Counted from the first letter of the stretch, positions 9,935 to 16,835 are shown. The stretch is 34,308 bases of DNA from Rhodothermales bacterium (GCA_024711125.1 JANJTM010000040.1:1-34308); one strand, 5' to 3'. Made by a program: numbers and translations. The notes: a model not told the origin generated them from the letters alone.

Positions 9935-10630
9935 GTGTCTAGGGAAAAACGACGTACCGTGGAGTCCGCGTATTCCCTACACACGAGCGAGCCGGGTCGA
10001 AGCGGCCCCGACGAACGCGCCGCCGAATGGCTGGAACGCGCCAAGGCGGGTGATTCCGAGGCGCGGGAGGCGTTGCTCGGGTGGGCATACGGGACCGCGT
10101 ATGCCTATTACCGCTCGAAACTCGAGGTCGAGAACGGACTTACGGCGGGTGACGCCCACGACCTCGCGGGGGCGTTCGTCGAGGCCTTTCACGGCGCATG
10201 GCCCCGGGTCTGCGCCGTGCGCAACTACACGCGGCGCATGCTGCGCAACAACCTGAACCGGTACCTGCAGCAGAAGCGGCTCGTGCGAAGGCGGGAGACT
10301 CCGCTCGCCTGCGAGGCCGAGGGCCTGTACGCCGCATCGTTCGTCCATCGATCGGAGGATTGCCCCGACGACGGCGACGAGCTCTGGCGCATGCAGGCGG
10401 CCGTGCGACGGTCACTGCAACGATCGGACGAGTGCACCCGGACCCTCATCCTGCTCCGCGTGGGGTCGGATCAGCCGAGCTACCGCGAACTGGCGCAGCG
10501 CCTCGGACTTTCCGAGTCTGCGCTGCGCATGCGGGCGACCCGATTCTACCGGATGGTGCGTGCCGAACACGAGCGGCTCCTGGGAGCGGCCGAAGGCCGC
10601 CCGCGGGGTAGCGGAACCAGGGCGGCATGA
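9935..10630 (+). CDS. RNA polymerase sigma factor, ECF-like sigma-70 family
   Basis: About 231 residues from a GTG at 9935; a GTG at 9959 is also possible, and neither has a strong ribosome site. Region 2 occupies roughly residues 28-115 (AGDSEAREALLGWAYGTAYAY, then NYTRRMLRNNLNRYLQQKR, the promoter-melting end). After an ~50-residue linker, region 4 has a helix-turn-helix at about 180-215 (SYRELAQRLGLSESALRMRA) that would read the -35 element. There is no region 1.1 or region 3, as in extracytoplasmic-function sigma factors. The downstream ORF overlaps its stop in an ATGA, the position often taken by an anti-sigma gene. Targets are unknown. Confidence 0.85.
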   Translation: MSREKRRTVESAYSLHTSEPGRSGPDERAAEWLERAKAGDSEAREALLGWAYGTAYAYYRSKLEVENGLTAGDAHDLAGAFVEAFHGAWPRVCAVRNYTRRMLRNNLNRYLQQKRLVRRRETPLACEAEGLYAASFVHRSEDCPDDGDELWRMQAAVRRSLQRSDECTRTLILLRVGSDQPSYRELAQRLGLSESALRMRATRFYRMVRAEHERLLGAAEGRPRGSGTRAA

Positions 10631-10983
10631 GGGCGCACGACGACGATCCGACCGGGGGCTCGGGCGCGTGCCCGACCGAGGAGCGACTTCGGCGGGGCGC
10701 ATCGGGACTGCTGGCGCTCATCTGCCTGCTGGTGGGTGCCGAGGCGGGCGAAGACCGTTCATGGTTCGGAAGGCCGGGATGGAGCAGGGACGACGGACGC
10801 GGTTCGAGGAGGGAGGTCCTCCGCTGCGGAGTGCTCATCGAAAGGCAGGGGCCGCCCGAATCGCCCTGGCCGGCCGCGCCGGAGGCCGCTTCCGACCCGC
10901 GGCAGGGATCCGGCGCGACATCGGGTCGCGGAGGTGGCCGTAAGCCGCGTACCCTGTCGAACCCGGAGCCCATACGACCGTAG
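10627..10983 (+). CDS. Small ORF translationally coupled to the sigma factor
   Basis: 118 codons, starting in an ATGA overlap with the sigma gene stop. Residues 15-21 read CPTEERL, like the beginning of zinc-finger anti-sigma domains, but no HxxxCxxC follows. Instead there is a short hydrophobic stretch (GLLALICLLVGAEAG, about 27-41) that could be one weak membrane segment. Beyond about residue 45 the sequence is arginine- and proline-rich with poorer codon bias, so the true product may be shorter or the frame may be damaged. Coupling to the sigma gene suggests a regulator, but the sequence does not prove it. Confidence 0.35.
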   Translation: MRAHDDDPTGGSGACPTEERLRRGASGLLALICLLVGAEAGEDRSWFGRPGWSRDDGRGSRREVLRCGVLIERQGPPESPWPAAPEAASDPRQGSGATSGRGGGRKPRTLSNPEPIRP

Positions 10984-11020
10984 ACGGGCCGAGCCCGCAC
11001 CACGTCAACCCGGTCCGCCC

Positions 11021-11635
11021 ATGCACGTCTTTCTCGAGGCACCCGTCAGTCTCTTCCTGCTCCTGGCCAACGTGATGGTGAGCGGCTTCGCGCTGCTCTC
11101 GGATCCGGGCCTGATCGACCGCCTTGCCTTCCGACCCTTCCTGATCGCCCAGCGGCGGGAGGTGTGGCGTTTCGTGACGGCGGGCTTCGTTCACGCAGGG
11201 CCCGCCCACCTGCTCTTCAACGTATTCACGCTCTATTTCTTCGGACCCTTCCTGGAGGGCGTCCTGGGCCCGGTCCGCTTCCTCATCGTGTACTTCGGCG
11301 CCGAGCTGGCCGCGCACGGGTTGACGTACCTGCGCCATCGGCACGATCCGCGGTACTCGGCCGTCGGCGCCTCCGGCGCGATCGCGGGTGTCGTCTTCGC
11401 GTTCTGCCTGTTCCGGCCGTTCGAGTTGCTGTACGTGTTCTTCGCGCTTCCCATTCCCGCGTGGCTCTTTGCGGTCGCATTCCTCGCGATCTCGGTGATG
11501 GCGATTCGCGGACAGGTGCCGTCGGGCGGCATCGCCCACGATGCCCATCTCGGCGGAGCGATCGGTGGCGTCCTGTTCACGGTGCTGGTCGAGCCCCGTT
11601 CGGTCACGGTGTTCCTGAACCACCTCGGTTTCTGA
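11021..11635 (+). CDS. Rhomboid family intramembrane serine protease
   Basis: 204 residues, about six transmembrane helices. The catalytic serine is Ser119 in GASG (117-120, AVGASGAIAG) and the catalytic histidine is His176 in AHLGG. The L1-loop signature WRFVTAGFVHAGPAHLLFN includes His63 and Asn67. Known: rhomboids cut substrates within or next to the membrane. No substrate is suggested by the neighbours. The ATG at 11021 starts just before the first helix; in-frame upstream codons are arginine- and proline-rich and look non-coding. A hairpin with a U-rich tail follows seven bases after the stop. Confidence 0.93.
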   Translation: MHVFLEAPVSLFLLLANVMVSGFALLSDPGLIDRLAFRPFLIAQRREVWRFVTAGFVHAGPAHLLFNVFTLYFFGPFLEGVLGPVRFLIVYFGAELAAHGLTYLRHRHDPRYSAVGASGAIAGVVFAFCLFRPFELLYVFFALPIPAWLFAVAFLAISVMAIRGQVPSGGIAHDAHLGGAIGGVLFTVLVEPRSVTVFLNHLGF

Positions 11636-11641
11636 CGCCCC

Positions 11642-11669
11642 CGGCTGTAAAGCCGTTATTGCGTTTTCT
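11642..11669 (+). terminator. Probable terminator after the rhomboid gene
   Basis: CGGCT (11642-11646) pairs with AGCCG (11651-11655) around a GTAA loop, followed by the T-rich tail TTATTGCGTTTTCTT. The stem is short (5 bp), so strength is uncertain, but the location right behind the gene fits. Confidence 0.5.
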
Positions 11670-11726
11670 TCCGGTCGACGCTGGGCACCAGCCCGGGCAT
11701 TCGCCGGATCAATTTTCCGTTATTGG

Positions 11727-11757
11727 TTGCGGGTCCGGGCGCGCAGGCGTATGTTTC
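11727..11757 (+). promoter_or_regulatory. Promoter of the small RNA (Bacteroidota type)
   Basis: TTG at 11727-11729, exactly 20 bases, then TATGTTTC at 11750-11757, seven of eight positions of TAnnTTTG. One of the best matches to this promoter type in the window. Predicted start near 11763. Confidence 0.65.
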
Positions 11758-11762
11758 GGCAC

Positions 11763-11857
11763 CTCATGTCGCCTGGATCGTGTGTCGATCGGCATGCACT
11801 CAGTCGCGTAGCGCAAATGGGCACCAGAAAGCCCGGCCCCCGCGGGTCGGGCTTTTT
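11763..11857 (+). ncRNA. Candidate ~95-nt small RNA
   Basis: A self-contained transcription unit: promoter at 11727-11757 and a strong intrinsic terminator at 11830-11857. Inside, GATCG (11776-11780) and CGATC (11786-11790) form a perfect 5-bp hairpin with loop TGTGT, followed by a ~38-nt stretch (11791-11828) with little stable structure that could be a pairing region. There is no GGAAGGAAGCAG-like SRP loop, so it is not 4.5S RNA, and it does not look like a tRNA or 6S RNA. An overlapping frame (ATG at 11766) runs on through the terminator into the next region and does not look like a protein. Class unknown. Confidence 0.55.
11828..11857 (+). terminator. Intrinsic terminator of the small RNA
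   Basis: AGCCCG (11830-11835) pairs with CGGGCT (11848-11853). The helix continues inward through a G-T pair and CCC/GGG to a 10-bp stem with loop CCGC. It is followed by TTTTT (11853-11857) and preceded by AAA. Confidence 0.85.
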
Positions 11858-11901
11858 GATCGAGGGCAGGAGGCCCGGTCGAGGGTGCCTCGCTTCCCGG
11901 G

Positions 11902-11947
11902 TTATTCACCGCGTTTGTGGATATCCATGTGAACTGTTTGTGGAAGC
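11902..11947. repeat. Repeated TTTGTGGA boxes, DnaA-box-like
   Basis: TTTGTGGA occurs at 11914-11921 and again at 11937-11944, exactly 23 bp apart. The first extends to TGTGGATAT, one mismatch from the reverse complement of the DnaA box TTATCCACA. TTATTCACC at 11902-11910 is a one-mismatch copy (TTATNCACA form) in the other orientation. The cluster ends 19 bp before the TTG box of the large RNA promoter, a good position for a regulator of that promoter. Confidence 0.45.
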
Positions 11948-11965
11948 ATTGACAACGCAGATCCC

Positions 11966-11994
11966 TTGACCCCCCTGGAGGGTCGCGCTATTAT
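11966..11994 (+). promoter_or_regulatory. Promoter of the large structured RNA
   Basis: TTGACC at 11966-11971, a 17-bp spacer, then TATTAT at 11989-11994, an almost ideal sigma-70-type arrangement. Read in the Bacteroidota scheme it is TTG-N20-TATTATAG, the same spacing as the small-RNA promoter. Predicted start about 12001. A second TTGACA lies at 11949-11954 but is too far (34 bp) from TATTAT. Confidence 0.7.
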
Positions 11995-12000
11995 AGTCCC

Positions 12001-12730
12001 AGTGCCTGACGGCACGGTTCCTTGACGCGACTGAGTCTCTAGGCAGCATGAGGTAAGCCTGCGCGGGTCGAAAGACCGGCGGATGCGAGCCCCGCCCGGC
12101 AACGAGGCGCCACGAGCGCCGCGCCAAGCGGGTTGGCGACCGAGCGACGCCAGGTGGAACGACGGCACCGTTCGCGGTGCGGTCGGGAAACGTGGCGCGA
12201 CGATCGGTCAGGGTCGACCGAGCGAGACGGGACTTCGGTCCCGACCGACGGACGATCCGGCGGGTCCCGGCCGGAACCCGCCACGCGGCTCTTCGGAGCG
12301 GCGAGGCGCGGACGGTCGCGGAGCGACGATCCCGGGAACACGTGGTTCTCCCGACGCAAGGAGGGAGGGTCGGCGGTCGCGGGACCGAGGGCGCTCCAGT
12401 CGACGATCGGCGCACCGGTCCTTGGATCGGGAAGCGGGATCGCGGCGGGCCGAAAGCACGGCCAGCGCCGCCGACGGTCTTCGGACCGGAGGCGGGACGG
12501 GCCGACGCACGGGCAGGTGGTTTCCGAAGTACGCCCATGCAGAGGAAACCGATGCCGATCCTTCGGGAGAGGCGATTATGCGCCGCTCCCCGATGCCGCA
12601 AGGCAGACGGGGGCCACGAGGCTCAAACCTCCCGCCGGGGAAGATACCGGCTTCGGCCGGGGTCAGCCCCCCGGGAGGTGTCGCGCCGGGGGAAGAAAAA
12701 GGCCGCCCATTCGTGGGTGGCTTTTTTTTT
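12001..12730 (+). ncRNA. Large, highly structured RNA of unknown class (~730 nt)
   Basis: Bounded by a promoter (11966-11994) and an intrinsic terminator (12702-12730). Perfect hairpins read directly from the sequence: 12002-12006/12011-12015; 12066-12069/12074-12077 with a GAAA loop; 12106-12110/12116-12120; 12134-12138/12148-12152; 12165-12170/12175-12180 with a UUCG loop; 12204-12209/12216-12221; 12228-12233/12238-12243 (UUCG); 12259-12265/12276-12282 (7 bp); 12288-12291/12296-12299 (UUCG); 12315-12319/12323-12327; 12475-12479/12484-12488 (UUCG); 12559-12561/12566-12568 (UUCG); and 12647-12651/12656-12660 (UUCG). This last one is enclosed by CCTCCCG 12628-12634 pairing with CGGGAGG 12672-12678. 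Five of the UUCG loops are closed by C-G, the extra-stable form. I find no RNase P core, no tmRNA acceptor arm or tag frame, no SRP loop and no group I or II intron core. Overlapping open frames are arginine/glycine/serine-rich and unlike proteins. It could be a free RNA or a very long leader of the glycosyltransferase gene 30 bp downstream. Confidence 0.75.
12702..12730 (+). terminator. Strong intrinsic terminator of the large RNA
   Basis: GCCGCCC (12702-12708) pairs with GGGTGGC (12715-12721) with one G-T pair, extended by A12709-T12714 to a TTCG loop. It is followed by nine T (12722-12730) and preceded by AAAAA (12696-12700). This is the strongest terminator in the window; the A-run makes it possibly bidirectional. 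Confidence 0.92.
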
Positions 12731-12759
12731 GCGCGTGCCTTCCGATTCGTGGGTCCCCG

Positions 12760-13404
12760 ATGCTTCCGCTCGTCGCGATCGTTCACTTCCAGACGCCCGA
12801 CCTGCTGCACGACGCGGCACATTCGTTCCGCGACGTCTATCCGCACGCGGAACTCCTCCTGCTGGACAACGGCTCGGCAGACGGATCGGCGGAGGAAGTC
12901 CGGAGGCTCGCCGCCGGGCTCGGAGGTCCGACGCGCGCGGGGTTGCTGCCCGCCAACCTGTATCACGGGCCGGCAATGGATCACGTGCTTCGCACTGCCG
13001 AGGCGCCGGCCGTCTTCTTCCTGGATTCGGACACGGTCACGCGACGCGCGGGATTCCTCGAGGCGATGCAGGAGCGGCTTTTCGCGCGCGAGGACGTGCT
13101 GGCCGTGGGCCAGGTCGTAACCGTGGATCGTCGGGGTTTCGCGGCCCCCGTCGGAATTCCGGTCCCGGCCAGCGCCTACATGCTCATCCGCACCGATCTG
13201 TACCGTGGTCTGCCGCCCTTCCGCCACCACGGTCTTCCCGTGCTCGACACCTGTACCGAAGCGCACCGGCGCGGGCTGCGCGTGGAGCCCTTTCCGATCC
13301 AGGAGTACGTGGACCATCTCGGAAGAGGCACCGCCGAGCGGTTCGGATACGGACTCGGCATCCGAAGCCGCCTGGATTATCTCCTGCACCGGCTCGGATT
13401 CTGA
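12760..13404 (+). CDS. Family 2-like glycosyltransferase
   Basis: 214 residues, a compact GT-A fold without membrane anchor. N-terminal MLPLVAIVHFQTPDLL leads to the nucleotide-binding strand LLLLDNGSADGSAEEV (about 32-47). The metal-binding DxD is in FFLDSDT near residues 86-92. The C-terminal third (FRHHGLPVLDTCTEAHRRGL) would form the acceptor side. The donor sugar and acceptor are not evident. The ATG at 12760 follows the terminator T-run by 29 bases; in-frame upstream codons belong to the structured RNA. It converges on the HAD gene with seven bases between stops. Role in surface glycan or lipid glycosylation is only suggested by the nearby lipid genes. Confidence 0.8.
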   Translation: MLPLVAIVHFQTPDLLHDAAHSFRDVYPHAELLLLDNGSADGSAEEVRRLAAGLGGPTRAGLLPANLYHGPAMDHVLRTAEAPAVFFLDSDTVTRRAGFLEAMQERLFAREDVLAVGQVVTVDRRGFAAPVGIPVPASAYMLIRTDLYRGLPPFRHHGLPVLDTCTEAHRRGLRVEPFPIQEYVDHLGRGTAERFGYGLGIRSRLDYLLHRLGF

Positions 13405-13411
13405 CCGCGCC

Positions 13412-14110
13412 TCACGAGCCCAGCAGGTCGCGGAACCGGCGCCAGTCGTCGATGACGAGGGCGCCGGACGGTGCGACGGACCGATCGCCCCCGAACCAGG
13501 CGGCCTGCCACCCGGCGCCCAGCGCGCCTTCGACGTCGCTGTGCAAGGAGTCCCCCACGTAGAGCAGCCGGTGCGCGGGATGGCCGGCCAGGCGTGCCGC
13601 GTGATCGAACAGCCTCGGATCGGGTTTCATCAGACCGGCCTCTTCCGAAATCAGGATCACCCGGGCCCGTTCGGCGAGGTCCGGAAACCGGGCGAGTTTC
13701 GCTCGCTGCACCTCGGCAAAACCGTTGGTGATGATCCCGACGGGGACGCGTCGTGCGGTGGCCCGGTAGGCCTCCTCGGCGCCGTCGATCCAGGCCCAGT
13801 GCCCCCCGTACCGCTCGAGGTAGGTTTCGCCGAGCCGGACGGGATCGGTGCCCTCGATGCCGAGCCGCTCGAAGAGGCGTTCGAATCGAAGCGCCCGCGC
13901 GGTGCGCTTGGTGATCCTGCCGGCTCCGTAAGCCATCCAGACGTCGGCATTGACGACGCGGTACGTTTCCAGGAAGTGGTCCAACGCGTGGCGCTCCGCG
14001 CCGGGCAGTTCGGCATGAAGCCGCGTCAACGCAGCGCGCTCGGCCCCGCGGTGGTCGAGCAGCGTATCGTCCAGGTCGAAAAAGACGAAATCGGCGTCGA
14101 TCCCGCTCAC
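13412..14110 (-). CDS. HAD-superfamily hydrolase, YjjG-like
   Basis: 232 residues from a GTG at 14110 that overlaps the stop of the upstream gene (GTGA). HAD motif I is D12-L-D-D-T16 (FFDLDDTLLDH), motif II lies in VGIITNGF, motif III is the lysine of GLMKPDPRLF and motif IV is YVGDSLHSDVEGA. All catalytic elements are present. The helical cap of about 90 residues between motifs I and II and the overall length suggest the YjjG-type nucleotidase/phosphatase branch, but substrate cannot be read from sequence. Longer in-frame starts upstream lie inside the neighbouring gene and are arginine-rich, so they are rejected. Coupling to the ceramide-synthase-like gene leaves open a phosphatase role in lipid synthesis. 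Confidence 0.88.
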   Translation of the reverse strand: MSGIDADFVFFDLDDTLLDHRGAERAALTRLHAELPGAERHALDHFLETYRVVNADVWMAYGAGRITKRTARALRFERLFERLGIEGTDPVRLGETYLERYGGHWAWIDGAEEAYRATARRVPVGIITNGFAEVQRAKLARFPDLAERARVILISEEAGLMKPDPRLFDHAARLAGHPAHRLLYVGDSLHSDVEGALGAGWQAAWFGGDRSVAPSGALVIDDWRRFRDLLGS

Positions 14111-15240
14111 AGCGCCCGCTCGAACATCGCGTATTCCTTGTCCCGAACTCCGCCCAGCGTCTCCAGCGCGTTCTTCATCGCCGGGTTGGAATCCAGGATC
14201 CAGCTCATCTCGCACGAAGGAAAGCCCATGGCCGGAACGCGCTCGGCGGTTTCCAGGATGAGCACGGCGTCGAAGCCGCGTCCGTGCAAGGCTCGACGCA
14301 CGCCCAGGAGCGGGAGGCGCGTTTCCTGGATCGAGCCCATCCAATCGGCAGTGAGCAGCTTGAAGATGCCGGTCGGCAGGAGGCGCCCGTCCTTGACCCG
14401 GCGCAGGACCTGGTTGACGTTCGGAATCGCGACCGAGAATCCGACGGCCTCGCCGTTCAACTCGAGAATGTAGGCCATGCGCGGATCGAGGATCTGCTTC
14501 ATGTCGGCGGCGAGCTGGTCGAATTCCCGCTCCGTCATGCCGACGTGACCCCAGTTGTCATGCCACGCGTCGTTGTAGATGTCCCGGATCATCCGGACCT
14601 CCGAGTCGAACCGGGCCATGTCGAGGTCCCGGATCGTCAGGCCCGGGTTGCGGCGATGCACGAGGGCTACTCCACGACGCAGCCGTTCCACGTTCGCGTA
14701 TTTGCGGTGGATGAAGTACGCCCACATGGTCATCGCGCGCGTGAAGCCCCACGCCGTCAGCAGGCGCTCGTAGTACGGCGGGTTGTGCGCCATGAGTACG
14801 TACGGGGGGCTTTCGAAGCCCGCGACGAGGAGTCCGGCGATGTCGTTCATCGACGGATTCACGGGTCCGCGAACGCCGGTCAGGCCCTTGGCGCGCAGCC
14901 ATTCGGCCGCCGCATCGAAGAGCGCTCCCGAAACCGCCTCGTCGTCCACCGATTCGAAGAAGCCGAAGAACCCGTTTCCGTCGCGGTACTTCTCGAGGTG
15001 CATGCCGTTGACGATGCCGGCGATGCGTCCGACCACCGTTCCGTCCGACGAACGGGCAAGGAATTCCTGGACCTGGCCGTGCTCGAAGAAGGCATTCTTC
15101 CGTCGGTCGAGGATCTTCGCCGCCTCCAGGCGAAGCGGCGGCACGAAATACGGATCCCGCGCGTAGTGACGGTACGGGAATTCCAGGAACGCCTTGCGGT
15201 CGGCGCCGGTGACGACCGGTCGCACGTCGATGGGAGGCAT
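14107..15240 (-). CDS. GNAT-fold acyltransferase, likely bacterial ceramide synthase-type
   Basis: 377 residues from the ATG at 15240, where the family-like opening MPPIDVRPVVTGADRKAFLE begins. A GTG at 15297, eight bases after GAGGG and close behind the SPT stop, would add 19 residues. Conserved-looking blocks are FPYRHYARDPYFVPPL, FFEHGQVQEFLA, VGRIAGIVNGMH, GFFGFFESVDD and GVRGPVNPSMNDIAGLLV. Two tandem acyl-CoA N-acyltransferase folds are likely. Known: in Caulobacter a GNAT-like protein near the serine palmitoyltransferase gene makes ceramide by N-acylating the long-chain base. Inferred: the same role here, from fold and from being the next gene after SPT. The exact acyl donor is unknown. 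Stop overlaps the HAD gene start. Confidence 0.7.
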   Translation of the reverse strand: MPPIDVRPVVTGADRKAFLEFPYRHYARDPYFVPPLRLEAAKILDRRKNAFFEHGQVQEFLARSSDGTVVGRIAGIVNGMHLEKYRDGNGFFGFFESVDDEAVSGALFDAAAEWLRAKGLTGVRGPVNPSMNDIAGLLVAGFESPPYVLMAHNPPYYERLLTAWGFTRAMTMWAYFIHRKYANVERLRRGVALVHRRNPGLTIRDLDMARFDSEVRMIRDIYNDAWHDNWGHVGMTEREFDQLAADMKQILDPRMAYILELNGEAVGFSVAIPNVNQVLRRVKDGRLLPTGIFKLLTADWMGSIQETRLPLLGVRRALHGRGFDAVLILETAERVPAMGFPSCEMSWILDSNPAMKNALETLGGVRDKEYAMFERAL

Positions 15241-15301
15241 GGATGGCGGTGGGTTCGTGGCGCCGGAAGTTATCCGATTCCGCGCCCGAATGCTCACGCC
15301 G

Positions 15302-16582
15302 TCAGCCCTCGTGCCCGTTGGCCCCGATCACGCCGTGGCGCTTGCCGATCTTGACGAAGGCGTCGAGGATGAACTCCAGGTCGGCGTCGGTATGCGTCGC
15401 CATGTAGGACGTGCGCATCAGGGACTGGCCCTGCGGCACGGCCGGCGGCACGACCGGGTTGACGAATACGCCTTCCTCGAGCAGGTCCTTCCAGAAACGG
15501 AAACAGGTGTGCAGGTCACCCGCCACGACCGGAATGATCGGGGTCTGGCTGGTCCAGACGTTGAAGCCGGCGTCGCGGAAACCCGCCCGCATGAAGTCGC
15601 TGATGTACCAGAGCCGCTCGAGACGCTCCGGTTCGGCCTCCAGGATGTCGAGACACTTGATGACCGTCGCCACGTTGGCGGGCGGCATCGAGGCGCTGAA
15701 GATGTGGGCCGACGCCGAGTGCCGGATGTAGTCGATGACGTCGCGGTCGCCGACCACGAAGCCGCCCAGCGACGCGAAGCTCTTCGAGAACGTCCCGGTC
15801 GTGAGGTGGGTGCGGTTCTCCAGTCCGAAATGGGCGGCCGAACCGTGCCCACCGGGTCCCACGACACCCACGGCGTGCGCGTCGTCCAACATGAGGGCGG
15901 CGCCGAACTCCTCGGCGAGTTCGACCAGTTCGGGAACGCGGGCCAGCACGCCGCTCATGGAGAAGACGCCGTCGGTGACGATGAGGCGCCCCGCGTCGGG
16001 TCGTTCCGCCACGGCCTTCTCGAGCAGCCGACGAAGGTGGACGACGTCGTTGTGGCGGAAGCGCCAGGTCTCGGCCAGGCTGACCTGGGTGCCGGCCACG
16101 ATGCAGGCGTGGTTGTCCTTGTCCGAGAAGATGATGTCCCCCTTCGACGCCAGCGACTGGATCACGCCCTGGTTCGTCATGTACCCGGTCGAGAAGAGTA
16201 CGCAGGCCTCGCGACCCATGAACCTGGCGAGCCGGTGCTCCAGTTCGATATGCAGGTCGAGCGTTCCGTTGAGGAATCGGCTGCCCGTGCATCCGGTGCC
16301 GTACTGTTCGATGGCCTTCGCGGCGGCCTCCTTGACCCGCGGATCCGACGTCAGCCCCAGGTAATTGTTGGAGCCGGCCATGACGACTTCACGGCCGTTG
16401 ATGATCGCGTGCGCGCCGTCGTTCCGCTCGATGGGGCGGAAGTAGGGGTACAGCCCAGCGGCCTTGACCTGGGCGTACAAACCCTCCGGCTCGAAGAAAC
16501 GATGGCACTTGTCGAACAGCGACGGATCGCGGACCACGGCGGCGTCGTTCGCCGTCGCTTTGGGGTCAAGGCCCTGGGGCAT
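15302..16582 (-). CDS. spt: Serine palmitoyltransferase-like PLP enzyme
   Basis: 426 residues, alpha-oxoamine synthase family (SPT, KBL, BioF), which condenses an acyl-CoA with an amino acid. The PLP-binding lysine is Lys267 in GTFSKSFASLGGF. Other active-site positions are His158 (DKDNHAC), Asp233 and His236 (LDDAHAVG). These numbers and the total length match the bacterial SPT of Sphingomonas (420 residues; Lys265, His159, Asp231, His234) better than KBL or BioF, which are shorter. Substrate-loop segment GTGCTGSRFLNGTLDLH is present. Expected reaction: palmitoyl-CoA plus serine to 3-ketosphinganine in the cytoplasm. The next gene in the operon is the ceramide-synthase-like GNAT. The 253-bp region upstream of its ATG (16583-16835) shows no clear promoter. 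Confidence 0.82.
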   Translation of the reverse strand: MPQGLDPKATANDAAVVRDPSLFDKCHRFFEPEGLYAQVKAAGLYPYFRPIERNDGAHAIINGREVVMAGSNNYLGLTSDPRVKEAAAKAIEQYGTGCTGSRFLNGTLDLHIELEHRLARFMGREACVLFSTGYMTNQGVIQSLASKGDIIFSDKDNHACIVAGTQVSLAETWRFRHNDVVHLRRLLEKAVAERPDAGRLIVTDGVFSMSGVLARVPELVELAEEFGAALMLDDAHAVGVVGPGGHGSAAHFGLENRTHLTTGTFSKSFASLGGFVVGDRDVIDYIRHSASAHIFSASMPPANVATVIKCLDILEAEPERLERLWYISDFMRAGFRDAGFNVWTSQTPIIPVVAGDLHTCFRFWKDLLEEGVFVNPVVPPAVPQGQSLMRTSYMATHTDADLEFILDAFVKIGKRHGVIGANGHEG

Positions 16583-16835
16583 TGGATTCGCCGATCAGAA
16601 AACGGACGGTGTTCTTAGCCCCCGGGGGCGTCGATCTTCCTTCCGGATACGAGGTCGGAATCCCGACGAAGGGCCGATCCGCGGCGGCGTCGGCCCCCAT
16701 GGCCCGCGAAAACCGGGACGATGGCGTCGGGCAAGGCTGTGTTTTATGTTCGCGTCGGCGGCGGGTTCCGAATGGCACGGGCCGTCCGGCGGCCAGTCGT
16801 GTTCACGGTCCCGATCGACGGAGTGTGAATCCGCC

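Noticed and set aside
11682-11827. TGGGCACCAG occurring at 11682-11691 and 11818-11827
   Set aside because: A single 10-mer repeat 136 bp apart with no shared context; could be chance in GC-rich DNA.
11763-11857. 4.5S SRP RNA as identity of the small RNA
   Set aside because: Length fits, but the conserved GGAAGGAAGCAG-type tetraloop region is absent and the terminator makes up a third of the molecule.
12334-12352. GGGAAC-ACGTG-GTTC segment as a parS site
   Set aside because: The arms do not match parS (GTTTC/GAAAC); it is better explained as a stem of the structured RNA.
12001-12730. RNase P RNA, tmRNA or a group I/II intron as identity of the large RNA
   Set aside because: I could not find GAGGAAAGUC and ACAGAA-type RNase P cores, a tRNA-like end with tag frame, or intron core motifs. 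The loop GAGGCTCAAACCTC near 12617-12630 only superficially resembles a T arm.
12083-12759. Long plus-strand and minus-strand open frames (up to ~390 codons) across the structured RNA
   Set aside because: Their products are rich in Arg, Gly, Ser and Pro with no fold-like pattern, they exist in all frames at once, and the stretch is filled with perfect hairpins; high GC simply removes stop codons.
16752-16765. TTTTATGTTCG as a plus-strand promoter
   Set aside because: No TTG box at the right distance, and no gene or terminator downstream on that strand.
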